Shown: positions 23,156 to 35,237, counted from the stretch's first letter. The stretch: 64,000 nt of DNA from Ziziphus jujuba (GCF_031755915.1 NC_083386.1:5645501-5709500); one strand, 5' to 3'. The notes: generated by a model not told the origin, from the sequence alone. Numbers and translations are program-made.

Positions 23156-24252
23156 AGGTTATGGTGGAATCAATGAGTTTTTGAGTAAGATATTATAGCA
23201 TTAGTTGGTATATACGATTGCTTCTGTTTTTTTTTTTTTTTTTTCTCAATAGAAGAATTTTAAATTTAGATGGTAATTAAAACCTATTTGTCAATATTCA
23301 TATATTATGTTATGGAAAACATTATTCAAGATTAAAAAAAATTCTTTTCTAAATTTTACCCCACTGGGCTGTATTTTTCAGCAGTTTTAGGCTTCACTGA
23401 CATGGATCTTCTCCATTTGTCTATCATTTATGGAATGAAGGACTAAAGTTTGGATTAACCAAGTTGTGCAATGTCAATAATTGAATCAAAAAGTTTTTTT
23501 TTCCCCTTTTTATCAATATTAAATTTATGATAATTTAGGAGGAGAAAGTTCCATCCAAATCAAATTTTGGAGCTAAAATTTGAAGATATATTCTTAATGA
23601 TTTTTACCATTGAGCTAAATCCAAAAGCTATAATTGTGTTCATGTCTCATTATTAAATTGGGAATATTTCTATTAGCCATCAATTAGGATTAACTTGCTT
23701 TTACGATTTTAGAAATAAAAATAAATTTAAAAAATATGATGAGAGAATCAAATACGAGAATAAATTAAAAGAAATCGTTTGTTTAGTGAATTATTTAATT
23801 TAGATAATAAAAAAAAATGAAGTGTTTGACTATGAGATATTTAAAGATTAAAAGAAAAAAAAAAAAGCAACATTGGATAGATTAATTTAATGGCCGACAT
23901 TATGTCATGAAAAAATCACACATATATAACATATCTAAGGGTTTTCTTGCAAAAAAAAAAAAAGAAAAAGAAAAAAAATCTGCCCCGTTGGATTAGATTG
24001 ATTTAATGGCCTAGATCATGTCGTATAACATCACACTTCTAAAAAGTAATAGATAACACCATATACCAAATTCTATTATAAAGCTATTTTACCAATTAAT
24101 GTGGCATTATTTTATCAGTGAAAAATGATATAAATTGAATATGAATAATCGAACCTTTAAAATGATAAAAGAAAATCAATATAAACAAATAAAATAGCAT
24201 CACGTTATTTGCTAAATCAATTGCTAAATAGTTTTGTATACCGCTTCATGCC
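22992..24252. other. Intergenic part of the duplicated segment
   Basis: AT-rich, no supported gene. Holds poly-T tracts and a (GTT)n microsatellite at 23124-23156 that is missing from the paralogue (compare 55280). The region is alignable with 55161-56470. Confidence 0.5.
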
Positions 24253-24936
24253 TATACCTGGCAATTCGGGTTGGTGGGTCGTGTTCGTGTCAACCCGTTT
24301 AATAATCGTGTCAAAAATGCCTAACCCGAACACGACCCATTTATTAATCGTGTCAGGTACCTAAAACACTAACCCGACCTGTTTATAAACAGGTCAACAC
24401 GACACGACCCGTTTAACACGATTATTTTAACGGGTCATGTTGACCTATTAACCCGTTAACCTGAAATTGACCTATTAACCCGAAAACTAACATATTAACC
24501 CGTTAACCCGAAAATTAACCTATTAACCCGAATTTTTTTTTATTTTTTTTATTTTTATGTTTTTGTTTTATTAAAGATGTATTTTTTGTTTTTAAAAAAT
24601 TAGTAATAGAAAATTATTGTTATAAAATTTTTAATTTATAATATTTTTTAGTTATTAAATATTATATTAGTGATAAAATATTAATTTAAAATTAAATTTA
24701 AATGGGTTGTAATAGGTATATAATCGTATCGGGTTGAAACTGACACGTTTAATAAATGGGTCATAACGGGTCAATTTCGAGTTAAACAGATCAACCCGAA
24801 AATGACACGATTAATAATCGTGTTAAACGGGTTGACCCGATTATGACCCGAACCCATTTATAATAAACCCAAACCCATTTATTCCGTGTCGTTTTCGAGT
24901 CGTGTCGCCGTGTCATGATCCAAATTGCCAGGTCTA
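24253..24936. mobile_element. hAT-like MITE, 684 bp
   Basis: Terminal inverted repeats TATACCTGGCAATTCGG and its counterpart CCAAATTGCCAGGTCTA, flanked by the 8-bp duplication TTCATGCC (24245-24252 and 24937-24944), the size hAT transposases make. The interior is non-coding and rich in reiterated motifs of the type taacccgttaacccga and acacgacccg on both strands. The paralogous site near 56455 reads from agctaagccc into gcaatatagttc with no insert, which serves as an empty site. Confidence 0.85.
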
Positions 24937-25010
24937 TTCATGCCCCTAGCAATATAGTTCTTGCATAAATGATCACTTTCAAAGTTACTTTCCCTGAGCA
25001 TAGGCATAGG

Positions 25011-25171
25011 CATAGCATCTACCAAAACCGATATTCAAGGCAGCTGCTCTCAGACGAACCATGACTGAAGCTCAGAGAAGAAAGGAAGAAAAGAGGAAAA
25101 TACAGAGTGCCCCAGGTAGGATTGCCACTGTGCCACTACGTAAAAGGAGAATCCTAAAAGTAGTTGAGTGA
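25011..25171 (+). pseudogene. DCAF13: SOF1/DCAF13 last exon, copy c (broken)
   Basis: Final exon of the SOF1 rRNA-processing WD40 protein, joined directly to the segment carrying the MITE at about 25000. A lost base in cataggcat-agcatctacc puts the HRHLPK start out of frame. Later codons are readable (AALRRTMTEAQRRKE, then RILKVVE and TGA at 25169-25171). It is closest to copy a at 125-287. Confidence 0.7.
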
Positions 25172-26703
25172 GTTATAGATAGATTCTTTTTGGGGAGGGG
25201 TTGTGCGTTTTGTTTTTGTTACCACAATTATGTATTTCTAATTTTAATCGATAGTTCAACGGAAATAAGCATCCAAGTTTTAAATTTTATTTGACAGTTC
25301 GGCAGTTCTTGTACCATTTTTGTAATCTTTGTTTCATTTTACTTGACCTTAACGCTTACGAGTTTAGCCATAATTTCACAGCATATGTACTATTTTCTAA
25401 CAGAAAAGAAAGAAAACCTGTCCTCTCTCTGTTCCCAGAAAAACCACCTTTACTAAGAGTGAATTAGTTTTGGCACATGACATAAAAATTTTAAAGAGTG
25501 AATTAGTGTTGGCGAATGGCATAAAAAATTTACTGTGAACTTTACCAGATTTATTTTTATGTCCAAGGTACTATGACAGAAATCTGCTTCTATTGATACA
25601 TAGGAGAGAAATATGCCATCATCTAAAACTACAAAATTGGCAGTATGTAAGAAGGAAGTTCCCATCAATCGGAAGGCATACTTTGAAAGCTCCAATTTAA
25701 ACCTTTACAAATCAAAAAATAGATATAAATTGAACAATTCCACATAAATGGATTACAGCTAATGGTGAATGTTTCAGAGTACCACATTTCTCTGTTTTTT
25801 TTTTCTATTTTTTTTTTAACTTCAAAATACTTTAAAACTTCTATGACCTACCAGTCTTCCCAACTGTCAATATTCAAGAAGTAAATGAAATTTCCAGATA
25901 ATAAAAGCTAACCGCTAGTTTCTTTACCCAAAAAGAAAAAAATGGATAGCCATTAGTTTAGTACTTACAGCGGCAACAGAAATTAATGTACAAGTCTTGA
26001 ATGGTTCCAGATTCAGCAGTTGATAAATATTCCACCTGCATTTAACGCAATCACAATGTACTTGTTCGTAATCTGTGAATCTTTTCCTTGGTATTGAACA
26101 GGAAATCTGTTTTTATTATGTTATACTATATTTGCATACATCAATTGATATGGCATCCACGATAATGGTTTACCTACAAATAAAGGGGAGCCAACTACTC
26201 AAAATCACTTCTAAAATTGCAATATTTGTCCCTTAAAATATTATTTTTTGTGTCAACTTAAATACAATTTATAACCTATGATCCAGAGAGGGAAAAAAAA
26301 AATGTCCAATTGATCACCAAGTTAAAGGATAGTGTCACATGTCCTTTACAATAATGTAAATTTTGCCTCCTTTAGCCATTGGGTGAATGTATTCCCCTTG
26401 TATATTGTTACCTATTTGGACTGAAGTGATGAAAAAGAAAAAAAAAAAAAAAAACATATTTTAAGGGGCAATATGATGATTTTTAAAATGTAGGTGTCAA
26501 AGTGCTAAAAATATGAAAGTTCACTAAAATAAAGTGCATTTGGTCCTGATAATAATAACAATAATAACAAAGTAAAGTTTTACCGACATAAAATTCTCTA
26601 TGTATATATTATAAGATACAACAAAATTCAAAATTTTGGACAGATAAAAGATTGTCTATATAGATTAGGCAAATTTAACTTGCATTCACACACACAAACA
26701 AAA

Positions 26704-26774
<71 letters not shown>

Positions 26775-26906
26775 ATAACTACAATTTATCAATCTTATAT
26801 TTTAATTGTTTTTTTATTAATGAATTCAATTATTTTATGTCAACAAAGCAAAATTTTTTTAGGTGTTAATATTCGTAATTGAATAATTAAAAATAATTTA
26901 TCAAAA

Positions 26907-26950
<44 letters not shown>

Positions 26951-27533
26951 AGATTCCAATATAATAGTTTTCAATATATATATAACACTGACGGCTCCTT
27001 TTTTTTTTTTTCTTTTTTTCTTTTTTTTGGTATTAAAAAAAAAAAAAAAAAAAACCCACAACGGTCTCAAAATCACTTCGTTTTATTTTTATTTCTTGAG
27101 CTGATCTATATGCAAAAATGAAAGAATGCACTAGCTTCGCTTCGTCTGTGAACCAACTCGATTCAAAGTGTTTTTCTAAATCAACTCTGCTTAGCCAAAA
27201 GTGTTTTTCCCGAAAATCAATCCCATCATGTACAGAAAGATTTAAGCAGTATTATTTTCCTTGCTATTTTTGTGTTAAATATATTTAATGTAAGTACATT
27301 CCCTTTTTGTTTTTTCTAGTTTTCTGTACAGTGCTACTTTGGGATGGATACAATTAAGATTTCAGAAGATAATCATATTATACTTATTTGCCTTTTGTTC
27401 TGCTTTATTCTTTTACCTTGAATACTTTGTCAAGTATAAGACTTTTGCAACCCATTGAACTCTTAACAGCTAATCAATAGTATCCTTAAAAATGAACTAT
27501 TTTCTTTGATTACTGTTTTGCAGATTAGGGTTT
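25172..27533. other. NLR 3' flank remnant and low-complexity DNA
   Basis: Positions 25172-26110 match the NLR 3' flank, including the untranslated exon seen at 3935-3992 (here about 25985-26036, - strand), but the NLR coding exons that should follow are absent. Beyond about 26110 come simple repeats: (TA)n at 26707-26760, an AAT/ATT palindrome at 26907-26951, and poly-T/poly-A at 27000-27052. No gene is supported apart from the exon that follows at 27534. Confidence 0.5.
26707..26760. repeat. (TA)n microsatellite, about 27 units
   Basis: An uninterrupted run of at dinucleotides followed by a poly-T tract. It is the longest TA run in the window. Confidence 0.9.
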
Positions 27534-28305
27534 TTAAAATAGCAGAAAAAGAGGAAGATATTAGTTTCTATGGTGGTTTTGTAGGTAAGATTATCTTTTC
27601 GTAATTACCTTTATTGTTTCTTACAAACTTTGAAGGTCTTCGTTTATGGTTGGCAGAGCTTGGCTTCTGTTTTCTGGGGGATTGGTGGCTGATTCGCTAT
27701 GTTAAAAAACCGGTGACAAACAGAGACTATCTCAGTGTTAGTGTATACTATTTTGCCACTCAGATGCAGTTCATTATGTGAAACTTTACTGTGGATTATT
27801 TACAATTCAGAACTATACATTTCTGAAACAATCTTGGTTGTTCATATCTCAGGGTAATTTTCAACACCCTTTTTGGCCTTAGTGTAAACTTTTGGATGAC
27901 CATTTTTAGGAGGGCTTCTTCTTGGAAGCTTGAATAGTTTTCTTGGGCCAATCAGGGTACCATAGTGTTCTGTAATCATAATTGATGGTTCCTCTACTGT
28001 TTCTCTTCTCTAGATTTCCATTTTCTCTTTTGTTTTGAGTTTGTGTAATTGCTGAAGTGCTTCTAAGATTTTACGGTTAAGGGAAATAGCAAACCAACAT
28101 ATTCCATAGTGAAAAACATAAAATAGTTAAACTTTTCTAAAACTTTTCACACTTTGAAAGAACTTCCCGAATATTGTTTGTGTGTGAATCTCTCTCTTCC
28201 TTTTTCATGTTTGCAAGTATTAGTTTGATATTTCTGGACAATCTTGTTATTCAGCCAGCAGAGACGTATCCAAATATGTTTTGAAAAAAGTTCATCGTAT
28301 GGAAG
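27534..28305 (+). pseudogene. ZIFL: ZIF1-like MFS transporter, decayed exons, copy 2
   Basis: Four exons of a ZIF1-like major-facilitator carrier in family order. 27534-27584 follows ttttgcag and reads IRVFKIAEKEEDISFYGGFV, matching the IRDFHIA-EEDIG-YAGFVG signature after TM1, and ends at G|GTAAG. About 27637-27717 reads RLWLVGRA-like then SVFWG, out of frame by an extra g before VAD. 27853-27955 reads IFNTLFGLSVNFWMTIF, then is shifted and holds a stop before the GPI motif. 28255-28305 reads PAEKTYPN-like, with TGA where copy 1 has TGG. It is a pseudogene by several independent lesions. It retains one upstream exon lost from copy 1, which makes it the most complete 5' portion in the window. 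Confidence 0.7.
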
Positions 28306-28879
28306 GTAAGGTTTATTTTGGCATTCTTCCAATAATAGATATACCATTGAATTTTCTACACGCACCTTAAGTTTCTAGAATCTTATCAAAGTTCCAGGCG
28401 GCTTCTTGTCTTCCAAAGTCTGCTCTATCCGCTTGTGGAATGATGATTGGTGACATGTTGGCTGCTCTGCTTTCATTGCAGGGTGGAGCTGCTTGTAGCA
28501 TCTGTATATTTCCCATTACTCTTGTAATGCTTCTTTGCTGATTTTAGGTTAACTTTTCATATACATGTTTTATCTATACTTTTGGTAACAAGCTACCCCC
28601 ATATGACTTGATAATTACTGCCTATTCTACCCAACTTTGATATCATGACTTAAAAACTATTTTTCCTTTTTCTTTTACGAAGTGTATAGATTTTTGGCTT
28701 ATATAGTTTGCAGTCATCAAAAAACATGATTATTATAGGTTTCAAAAACTAGATAATAGTTTTTGGAAGATGTTGAATAATTTCATCCCTTTGTTAATTT
28801 ATTTAATTCAAAATCCTTTTTTCTGTCATTACATGCTAATGCATCCTGTTCGAAACTTGAAACATTTGTTGCACTACAG
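28306..28879. other. Intron-like sequence between ZIF1-like and SOF1 exons
   Basis: Colinear with 1827-2368. No coding sequence is recognised. The position corresponding to 17688-18272 is deleted, leaving caagctaccccc as the junction. Confidence 0.45.
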
Positions 28880-29249
28880 CTTCTTCCAAGAGAAAAGAAG
28901 AGACATGAGTATCATGAGGCTGTCAAGAATCGATACAATCACCTTCCTGAAGTCAAGCGCATTAGAAGGCAAGATAGAGCAAGCAACTGTGCTTCCTAAA
29001 TAGCTTCACTTGTTTGTAGCATAATTAGTTACAAAGATACTGTCCATTTTTGTATCTTCTGTAAAAAAAATGAATGGTGATAGCAGGCATAGGCATTTAC
29101 CAAAATCAATAGTCAAGGTGGCTGCTCTCAGACGAACCATGACTGAAGCTCAGAGAAGAAAAGAATAAAGGAGGAAAAAACACAGCACCCCAGGTAGTAT
29201 TACCATAGAGTCACTACGTAAAATGAGAATCCTAAAAGTAGTTGAGTGA
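28880..29249 (+). pseudogene. DCAF13: SOF1/DCAF13 last two exons, copy d (stop codon)
   Basis: Exon 28880-28968 reads LLPREKRRHEYHEAVKNRYN then HLPEVKRIRR, ending at a GC-type donor. Exon 29087-29249 reads HRHLPKSIVKVAALRRTMTE, then stops early at RRKE* (taa in place of gaa), about 28 codons before the normal end at 29247-29249. The tail of this SOF1 copy is thus truncated. The 3' part of its first exon and everything beyond are identical with copy e at 34881. Confidence 0.75.
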
Positions 29250-29862
29250 GTTATGGACGGATTCATGAGGGGCTGTGCATTTTGTATTTGTTACCACAAT
29301 TGTGTATTTCTAATTTTTATTGATAGTTCAATGAAATAGGCTTCATAGGTTTAATTTTTAGTGACAGTTCAGAAATCTTTGTACCTTTTTTGCAATTTTT
29401 TTTTGCTTTTTACTTAACCGTTGGCCTTGAGAGTTTAGCCATAATTTCACAGTAGATGTATTATTTTAAGTTATAAAAGAAAGGAAAAGAAAACCTTTCC
29501 TCTTTCTCTGTAATCCAGTAAAAACCTTTACTTGAAGTGGATTAGCTTTGGCACTTGGCATAAAAAATTTACTACGAACTTTACCTTATTTATTTATATC
29601 TGCAAGTTATATAAAAGAAACCTGCTTCTGTTTGCAAGAGAGAAATCTGCTATGATCTGAAAAACTATGATATGTACTAAAAAGTTCATCAATAACCCAT
29701 GACCTCCAGTTTAAATTTTTACAAATGAAATATGGAAATAAATTGAACGACCTCACATTAAATGGATTACAACTATAGGTAATGTTTCAGAGAACCACAT
29801 TTTTCTGTCTCAAAATATCTAACAGGAAAATAACCCACATGGTGGTTTTTATTTCAAAACAA
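28893..29862. repeat. About 970-bp identical tract, first copy (second at 34881-35850)
   Basis: By eye I find no difference between 28893-29862 and 34881-35850 (offset 5988), whereas sequence on the right resumes ordinary paralogue-level divergence (aaaattttg against aaacttttg). On the left the second copy is joined to an LRR exon. This is the youngest exchange in the cluster. Confidence 0.85.
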
Positions 29863-30520
29863 AATTTTGCATTAGAGGTAGAAATGGATAATGCAAAAAC
29901 TTAGAACTTCTATGACCTCGTTATCTCTTATCCTTTACTAGTCCACCTACCAGACCTAACTGTCGATATCCAGAATGGTCAAACAATTTAATTTTCCTGA
30001 TAATAAAAGCTAACCATTAGTTTCTTCACCAAAAATAAATAAATAAAGAAAGAAAAGGCTAGCCACTAGTTTGATACTTATGGCTCAACAGAAATTAAGG
30101 TCCAAGTCGTGAATGATTCCAGATTCAGCAGTCGAGGAATATCCTACCTGCATTTAACACAATTATAATGTACTTGTTCATAATCTCTGAACCTTTTCTT
30201 GGTATTAAACTTAATATGTTATATTTGCATACTTCCATTAGTCATTGTTAATTAATTATGTGATCCAAGGTAAGAGTAAAGTGTATTTGGTCCTAGTAAC
30301 CATAACAAGAATAACAACGATGATAAAGTTTTATGACATATAATACCCAATGTGTAGATTAGAAACAATATAATTCAAAAACTTGTGACAGATAGAAGAT
30401 TAATGGTTTTCACGATCATTTTCAAATTCACTACGTCTAATACCAAAGAATTGACTAAAAAGTTTGTCATACTCATACCTTTGATTTTCTGCTAATAGTT
30501 TTGACTGTAGTAGATGAGAT

Positions 30521-31735
30521 TCAACCTTGGTTGTTTAGCCATAGCTTTCTTCTGGCAGCATTAATGTCACCCTCTTCTAACTGTTGCATTGGGAAAGAAC
30601 TGAAGTCGTAATCGTCAAATAGCAGTACTCCATCTTCATCAAAGTCTAACTCCATAACTTTATCAAAAACTAAATCAACTCCACCTTCGCCTATAGATAG
30701 TATTAATTTCTTCAGATTTGGGGTGCTAATATTTCCCTCACAAAAACTCACCATCTGAGGGCAATATTGGAAAATTAACCGTTTCAAATTTGGAAATTTC
30801 ATTACACAATTCCCTGAATAAAAACTCCTGACGTTTTGTAGATTACGAAGTGCCAACTCTTCCAGCCGATCAAAAACAATTTCAGTACCCTCCTCTGTTT
30901 CACTTCCATTATAATCTGCTATTATTTGAATCATCCTTTCGCATTTTTCTATCAACGTCGTTCTCAGTTGAGTCAGACTTTTAGCGGTTGATGGTGTTAA
31001 CAAATATTCCATTCCATGGCATTTTGACACTACCAGAAACCTCAAAGCTTGGAAGACTGGGACTAGATTCTTTAACGTATGGCATCGGAGTACACCTAAA
31101 TATTTCAAATTCTGGAAGGCTCTTCCTGCAGGATGGTTATTCTTCTTCCATGAATCCATCAAACGATCAGCCACCTCGTCTAGAACTAGGAATTTCAAGC
31201 AGGGAAATATTCCGGCATGTTCTTGATCATCCTCATTTAGACCTTCATGATCAATTTCATATTGACGGTTCCACCTTGCTTCCTGGGCAACAATAATCCG
31301 ATTCAAGATCAATATTTCCAACTGAGGCAGCTTCCAAATAGAATCTTCAATTTCCAGTCTTGGACAATTATTTATCCTCAGTCTAGCCAAGGATGAAAAC
31401 CCCGCCCAACTTTTGGAGCAAAATCTTTCCAAGTTAGGGAGATCCTCAAGCACTAAGAACTTACGATTGGGAAGGAGTTTGTTTTTCACCATCCTTTCTT
31501 TGTCATTTATGGCTAGTGCATCTTCCATAACACTGCATCCACGTACCTCTAGGTGCTCAAGCTGTGCAATGTTTCTGGCCATAGCAAAAGACAAGAGATA
31601 GTTCAAACTATTGCAACCATGAATCTTCAAGTTTGTTAGATTCTGCATGTTAAACTTTTCTGGAGGACGGTCTGGCAATAACTTGTCGGAGCTCAGGGTG
31701 GACAACTCCAAATCCTTCAAGCTAGGCAATGCAAC
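30521..31735 (-). pseudogene. NLR-3: orphan LRR exon, open frame
   Basis: Complete second exon of a CC-NB-ARC-LRR gene: it opens after gggaacag-type acceptor sequence (cccaacag|GTTGCA) with VALPSLKDLELSTLSSDKLL. It has repeated LxxLxLxxLxNL units, passes an acidic stretch (DEDGVLLFDDYDFSSF) and ends RRKLWLNNQG. The frame of 404 codons is unbroken. The first exon with CC and NB-ARC domains is missing: after about 190 bases of the old intron the sequence passes into a copia fragment at about 31925. It could be expressed only as an LRR-only protein from a cryptic start (MMNDYSQQ upstream of the exon is open). More likely it is a gene fragment still available for recombination with NLR-1 and NLR-5. 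Confidence 0.75.
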
Positions 31736-31924
31736 CTGTTGGGAATAATCATTCATCAAGGTCTCGACTAGCTAGTAAAAATGCTATTCAATATTCATCA
31801 CCAACAATGTGGCAGTTGATGTGGTGGTGGATCCCGTAGAAGTGCTATATATGAGGTGCTTTTCTCGTAATAATCACCATTGTTTATCACTATAATAATC
31901 ACCAGTGTTTATCACTATATATGA

Positions 31925-32595
31925 GATTAGGTCCGCCATGGCTTATTGCAGAACGAACAAAGCTTGGGAATCTTTTTGTTGATTCTCATCAAGCTCCTTC
32001 TTTTGATTATCATCAAGAATGGTAATATCGACAGGAATAGTGTAGCCCTCACTGACAATATCCCATAATTTTTGGGATCTAAAATAACTGGTCATTTTTA
32101 TGGACCAAAAATCATAGTTTTCACCACTAAAGACTGGAACTGGAATTGTGTGGAAGGTGTTTTCAATCGTGGTGAATGAAAATAACTATGCCTAGTTTAT
32201 GAACTAACCAGGCTCTGATACCACTAATGGAATTTATTGAAAGATATTTTCAGATACTCTCGAAAGGACAAAGGATAAGATAGAGCTACTTCTTTTTTTT
32301 AAATGTAATTGTTATATATGTTGTGGAAGCAATAGCTTTCTATTTATACAAGTACAATGTGAGTTCTTTGGCCAACTAAACCATTTATGAATGTTCTAGG
32401 TTCTAGGAGGCAAAATTTAACTTAAACACTTATACACATGAGGAAGTCAAATTAAACTTAAACTTTTACACACATGAATATCCTAGGACGCCAAGTTCAA
32501 TTTGAACAGAGGAAATCAAGTTAAACTTAAACTCTTACTTGCCACCTAAATATTTCTAGAATTCTCTTTAGAAATGTGCAGCATTAATTGCAACA
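31925..32595 (-). mobile_element. Truncated Ty1/copia element: LTR, primer-binding site and gag start
   Basis: On the - strand an LTR of about 368 bp (32228-32595, TGTTGCAATT...ATTCCA) is followed after four bases by TGGTATCAGAGCC, the classic site complementary to initiator methionine tRNA (32211-32223). A gag start follows, with IPVFSGENYDFWSIKMTSYF, KLWDIVSEG and later DSQALFVLQ and a stop, where the family has a Q. Everything downstream (rest of gag, pol, second LTR) is missing, and the element abuts the NLR-3 intron. The insertion or a deletion starting in it removed NLR-3 exon 1. Confidence 0.75.
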
Positions 32596-33678
32596 GTTGG
32601 ATTTGAGATGTTAGCCGTAACTTCACAGTAGATATACTATTTTAAGTTATAAAAGAAAGGAAAAGGAAACCTTTCCTCTTTCTCTATAATCCAGAAAAAC
32701 CTTTACTTGAAGTGTATTAGCATTGGCACTTGGCATAAAAATTTACAATGAACTTTACCTTGTTTATTTATATCTGCAAGGTACTATGAAAGAAGCCTGC
32801 TTTACAGAGAGAAATTTGCTACGATCTAAAAAACCATAATATGTAGTAAAAAGTTCATCAATAACTCACCAGCTCCAGATTAAATTTTTACAAATGAAAT
32901 ATGGAAATAAATTGAACGACCTCACATTAAATGGATTACAACTACAGGTAATGTTTCAGAGAACCACATTTTTCTGTCTCAAAATATCTAACAGGAAAAT
33001 AACCCACATGGTGGTTTTTATTAATTTGACAATACAGTTTTGCATTACAGGTAGAAATGGTTAATGCGAAAACTCGGAACTTCTATGACCTTATTATCTC
33101 TTATCCTTTACTAGTCCACCTACCCGACCTCCTAACTGTCGATATTCAGAATGGTCAACCAAATTAATTTTCCTGATGATAAAAGCTAAACATTAGTTTC
33201 TTCACCAAAAATAAATAAATAAATAAAGAAAAGGCTAGCCACTAGTTTGATACTTACGGCCGCAGCAGAAATTAAGGTCCAAGTCTTGAATGATTCCAGA
33301 TTCTGCAGTCGTGGAATATCCTACCTGCATTTAACACAATTACAATGTACTTGTTCATAATCTCTGAACCTTTTCTTGGTATTCAATTTAATATGTTATA
33401 TCTGCATAGTTAATTATGTGATCCAAGGTAAGGGTAAAGTGTATTTGTTCCCAGTAACAATAACAAGAATAAAAACGATAATAAAGTTTTGTGACATATA
33501 ATCCCCAATGTGTAGATTAGAAACAACATAATTCAAAAACTTGTGACAGATAAAAGATTAAAGGTTTTCAGGATCATTTTCCAAATTTACTACGCTAATA
33601 CCAAAGAATTGACTAAAAAGTTGGTCATACTCATACCTTTGATTTTCTGCTAACAGATTTGACTGTAGTGGATGAGAT
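32596..33678. other. NLR-4 3' flank
   Basis: Colinear with 3285-4366, the 3' flank and untranslated exon of NLR-1. The GTAAGT-type donor of the untranslated exon lies near 33250. Its SOF1 tail is absent because the copia fragment meets the block at about 32600. Confidence 0.55.
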
Positions 33679-34880
33679 TCAACCTTGGTTGTTCAGCCAT
33701 AGCTTTCTTGTGGCAGCATTAATGTCACCCTCTTCTAACTGTTGCATTGGGTAAGAACTGAAGTTGTCCTCGTCGAAATGGATTTTATAATCTTCTTCTA
33801 CATCAAATTTACACTTCATAATATCATCAAAGACTTCTGCAAGATCTTCATCTTCATCTCTATATCCGTTTGTACATAGTATTAATTTCTTCAGTCTAGG
33901 AATGCTAATATTTCCTTCACAAAATCTCACCATCTGAGGGCAATATTCGAAAATTATTCCTTTCAAATTTGGAAATCTCATTACACAATTCCCTGAATAG
34001 AAACTCTTGAGGTTCTTTAGATTACCAAGTGTCAACTCTTCCAGCCAATCAAAAACAATTTCAGTACGCTCCTCTGTTTCACTTCCATTATAATCTGCTA
34101 TTATTTGAATCATCCTTTCGCATTTTTCTATCATCGTACTTCTCAGTTGAGTCAGACTTTTAGCTGTGGATGGTGTTAACAAATATTCCATTTCATGGCA
34201 ATTTGACACTACCAGAAGCCTCAAAGCTTGAAAGACTGGGACTAGATTCTTTAACGTATGGCATCGGAGTACACCTAAATATTTCAAATTCTGGAAGGCT
34301 CTTCCTACAGGATGGTTATTCTTCTTCCATGAATCCATCAAACCATCAGCCACCTCATCTAGAACTAGGAATTTCAAACAGGGAAATATTCCGGCATGTT
34401 CTTGATCATCCTCATTTAGACCTTCATGATCAATTTCATATTGACAGTTCCACCTTGCTTCCTGGGCAGCAATAATCCGATTCAAGATCAATATTTCCAA
34501 CTGAGGCAGCTTCCAAATAGAACCTTCAATTTCCAGTCTTGGACAATTATCTATCCTCAGTCTAGCCAAGGATGAAAACTCGGCCCAACTTTTGGAGCAA
34601 AATCTTTCCAAGTTCGGGAGATCCATAAGCACCAAGGACTTAAGATTGGGAAGCAATTCCTTTTTCACCATCCTTTCTTTGTCGTTTATGGCTAGTACAT
34701 CTTCCATAAAACTGCATCCACGTACATCTAGGTGCTCAATCTGTGCAATATTTCTGGCCATATAAAAAGACAAGAGATAGTTCAAACTATTGCAACCATG
34801 AATCTTCAAGTTTGTTAGATTCTGCATGTTAAAGTTTTCTGGAGGATGGTCTGGAAATAACTTTTCGGAGTTCAGGTTGG
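33679..34880 (-). pseudogene. NLR-4: orphan LRR exon, cut at its 5' end
   Basis: Second-exon LRR region of an NLR, open for about 400 codons from NLNSEKLFPDHPPENFNMQN to TRKLWLNNQG. Its acidic segment (YRDEDEDLAEVFDDIM) differs strongly from the paralogues. The first dozen codons and the splice acceptor are gone: at 34880/34881 the sequence changes abruptly from the LRR exon (- strand) to the middle of a SOF1 exon (+ strand), with about 2 bases of shared sequence at the joint. There is no NB-ARC exon. It cannot be a complete receptor. Otherwise undamaged, so the loss is recent. Confidence 0.8.
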
Positions 34881-35237
34881 AAAAGAAGAGACATGAGTAT
34901 CATGAGGCTGTCAAGAATCGATACAATCACCTTCCTGAAGTCAAGCGCATTAGAAGGCAAGATAGAGCAAGCAACTGTGCTTCCTAAATAGCTTCACTTG
35001 TTTGTAGCATAATTAGTTACAAAGATACTGTCCATTTTTGTATCTTCTGTAAAAAAAATGAATGGTGATAGCAGGCATAGGCATTTACCAAAATCAATAG
35101 TCAAGGTGGCTGCTCTCAGACGAACCATGACTGAAGCTCAGAGAAGAAAAGAATAAAGGAGGAAAAAACACAGCACCCCAGGTAGTATTACCATAGAGTC
35201 ACTACGTAAAATGAGAATCCTAAAAGTAGTTGAGTGA
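34881..35237 (+). pseudogene. DCAF13: SOF1/DCAF13 last two exons, copy e (truncated, stop codon)
   Basis: Begins inside the first exon at KRRHEYHEAVKNRYNHLPEV (34881-34956) and continues with the last exon at 35075-35237. It has the same premature stop after RRKE as copy d, with which it is identical. Lacks an acceptor for its first exon. Not functional. Confidence 0.75.

Larger units (their letters stand above)
21108..24252. repeat. Segmental duplicate, upstream of NLR-2 (pair with 53446-56470)
   Basis: Colinear with 53446-56470 over its whole length: 5' leader with the acctgcagatgattgattt splice-site region, the ggttatagtttggaatatat tract, and the gtaaatcagtaagtgata and taagtcattaatcacag stretches. 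Both also share a 45-codon + strand ORF and the block ending at the ttgtatac-agct edge. Differences are scattered substitutions, poly-T length, a 126-bp tandem duplication here, and a MITE at the right end here. The two segments lie in the same orientation. Confidence 0.8.

Noticed and set aside
26880..26960. AAT/ATT palindrome as a possible hairpin terminator or origin
   Set aside because: Simple trinucleotide repeat meeting its complement; no other supporting signal.
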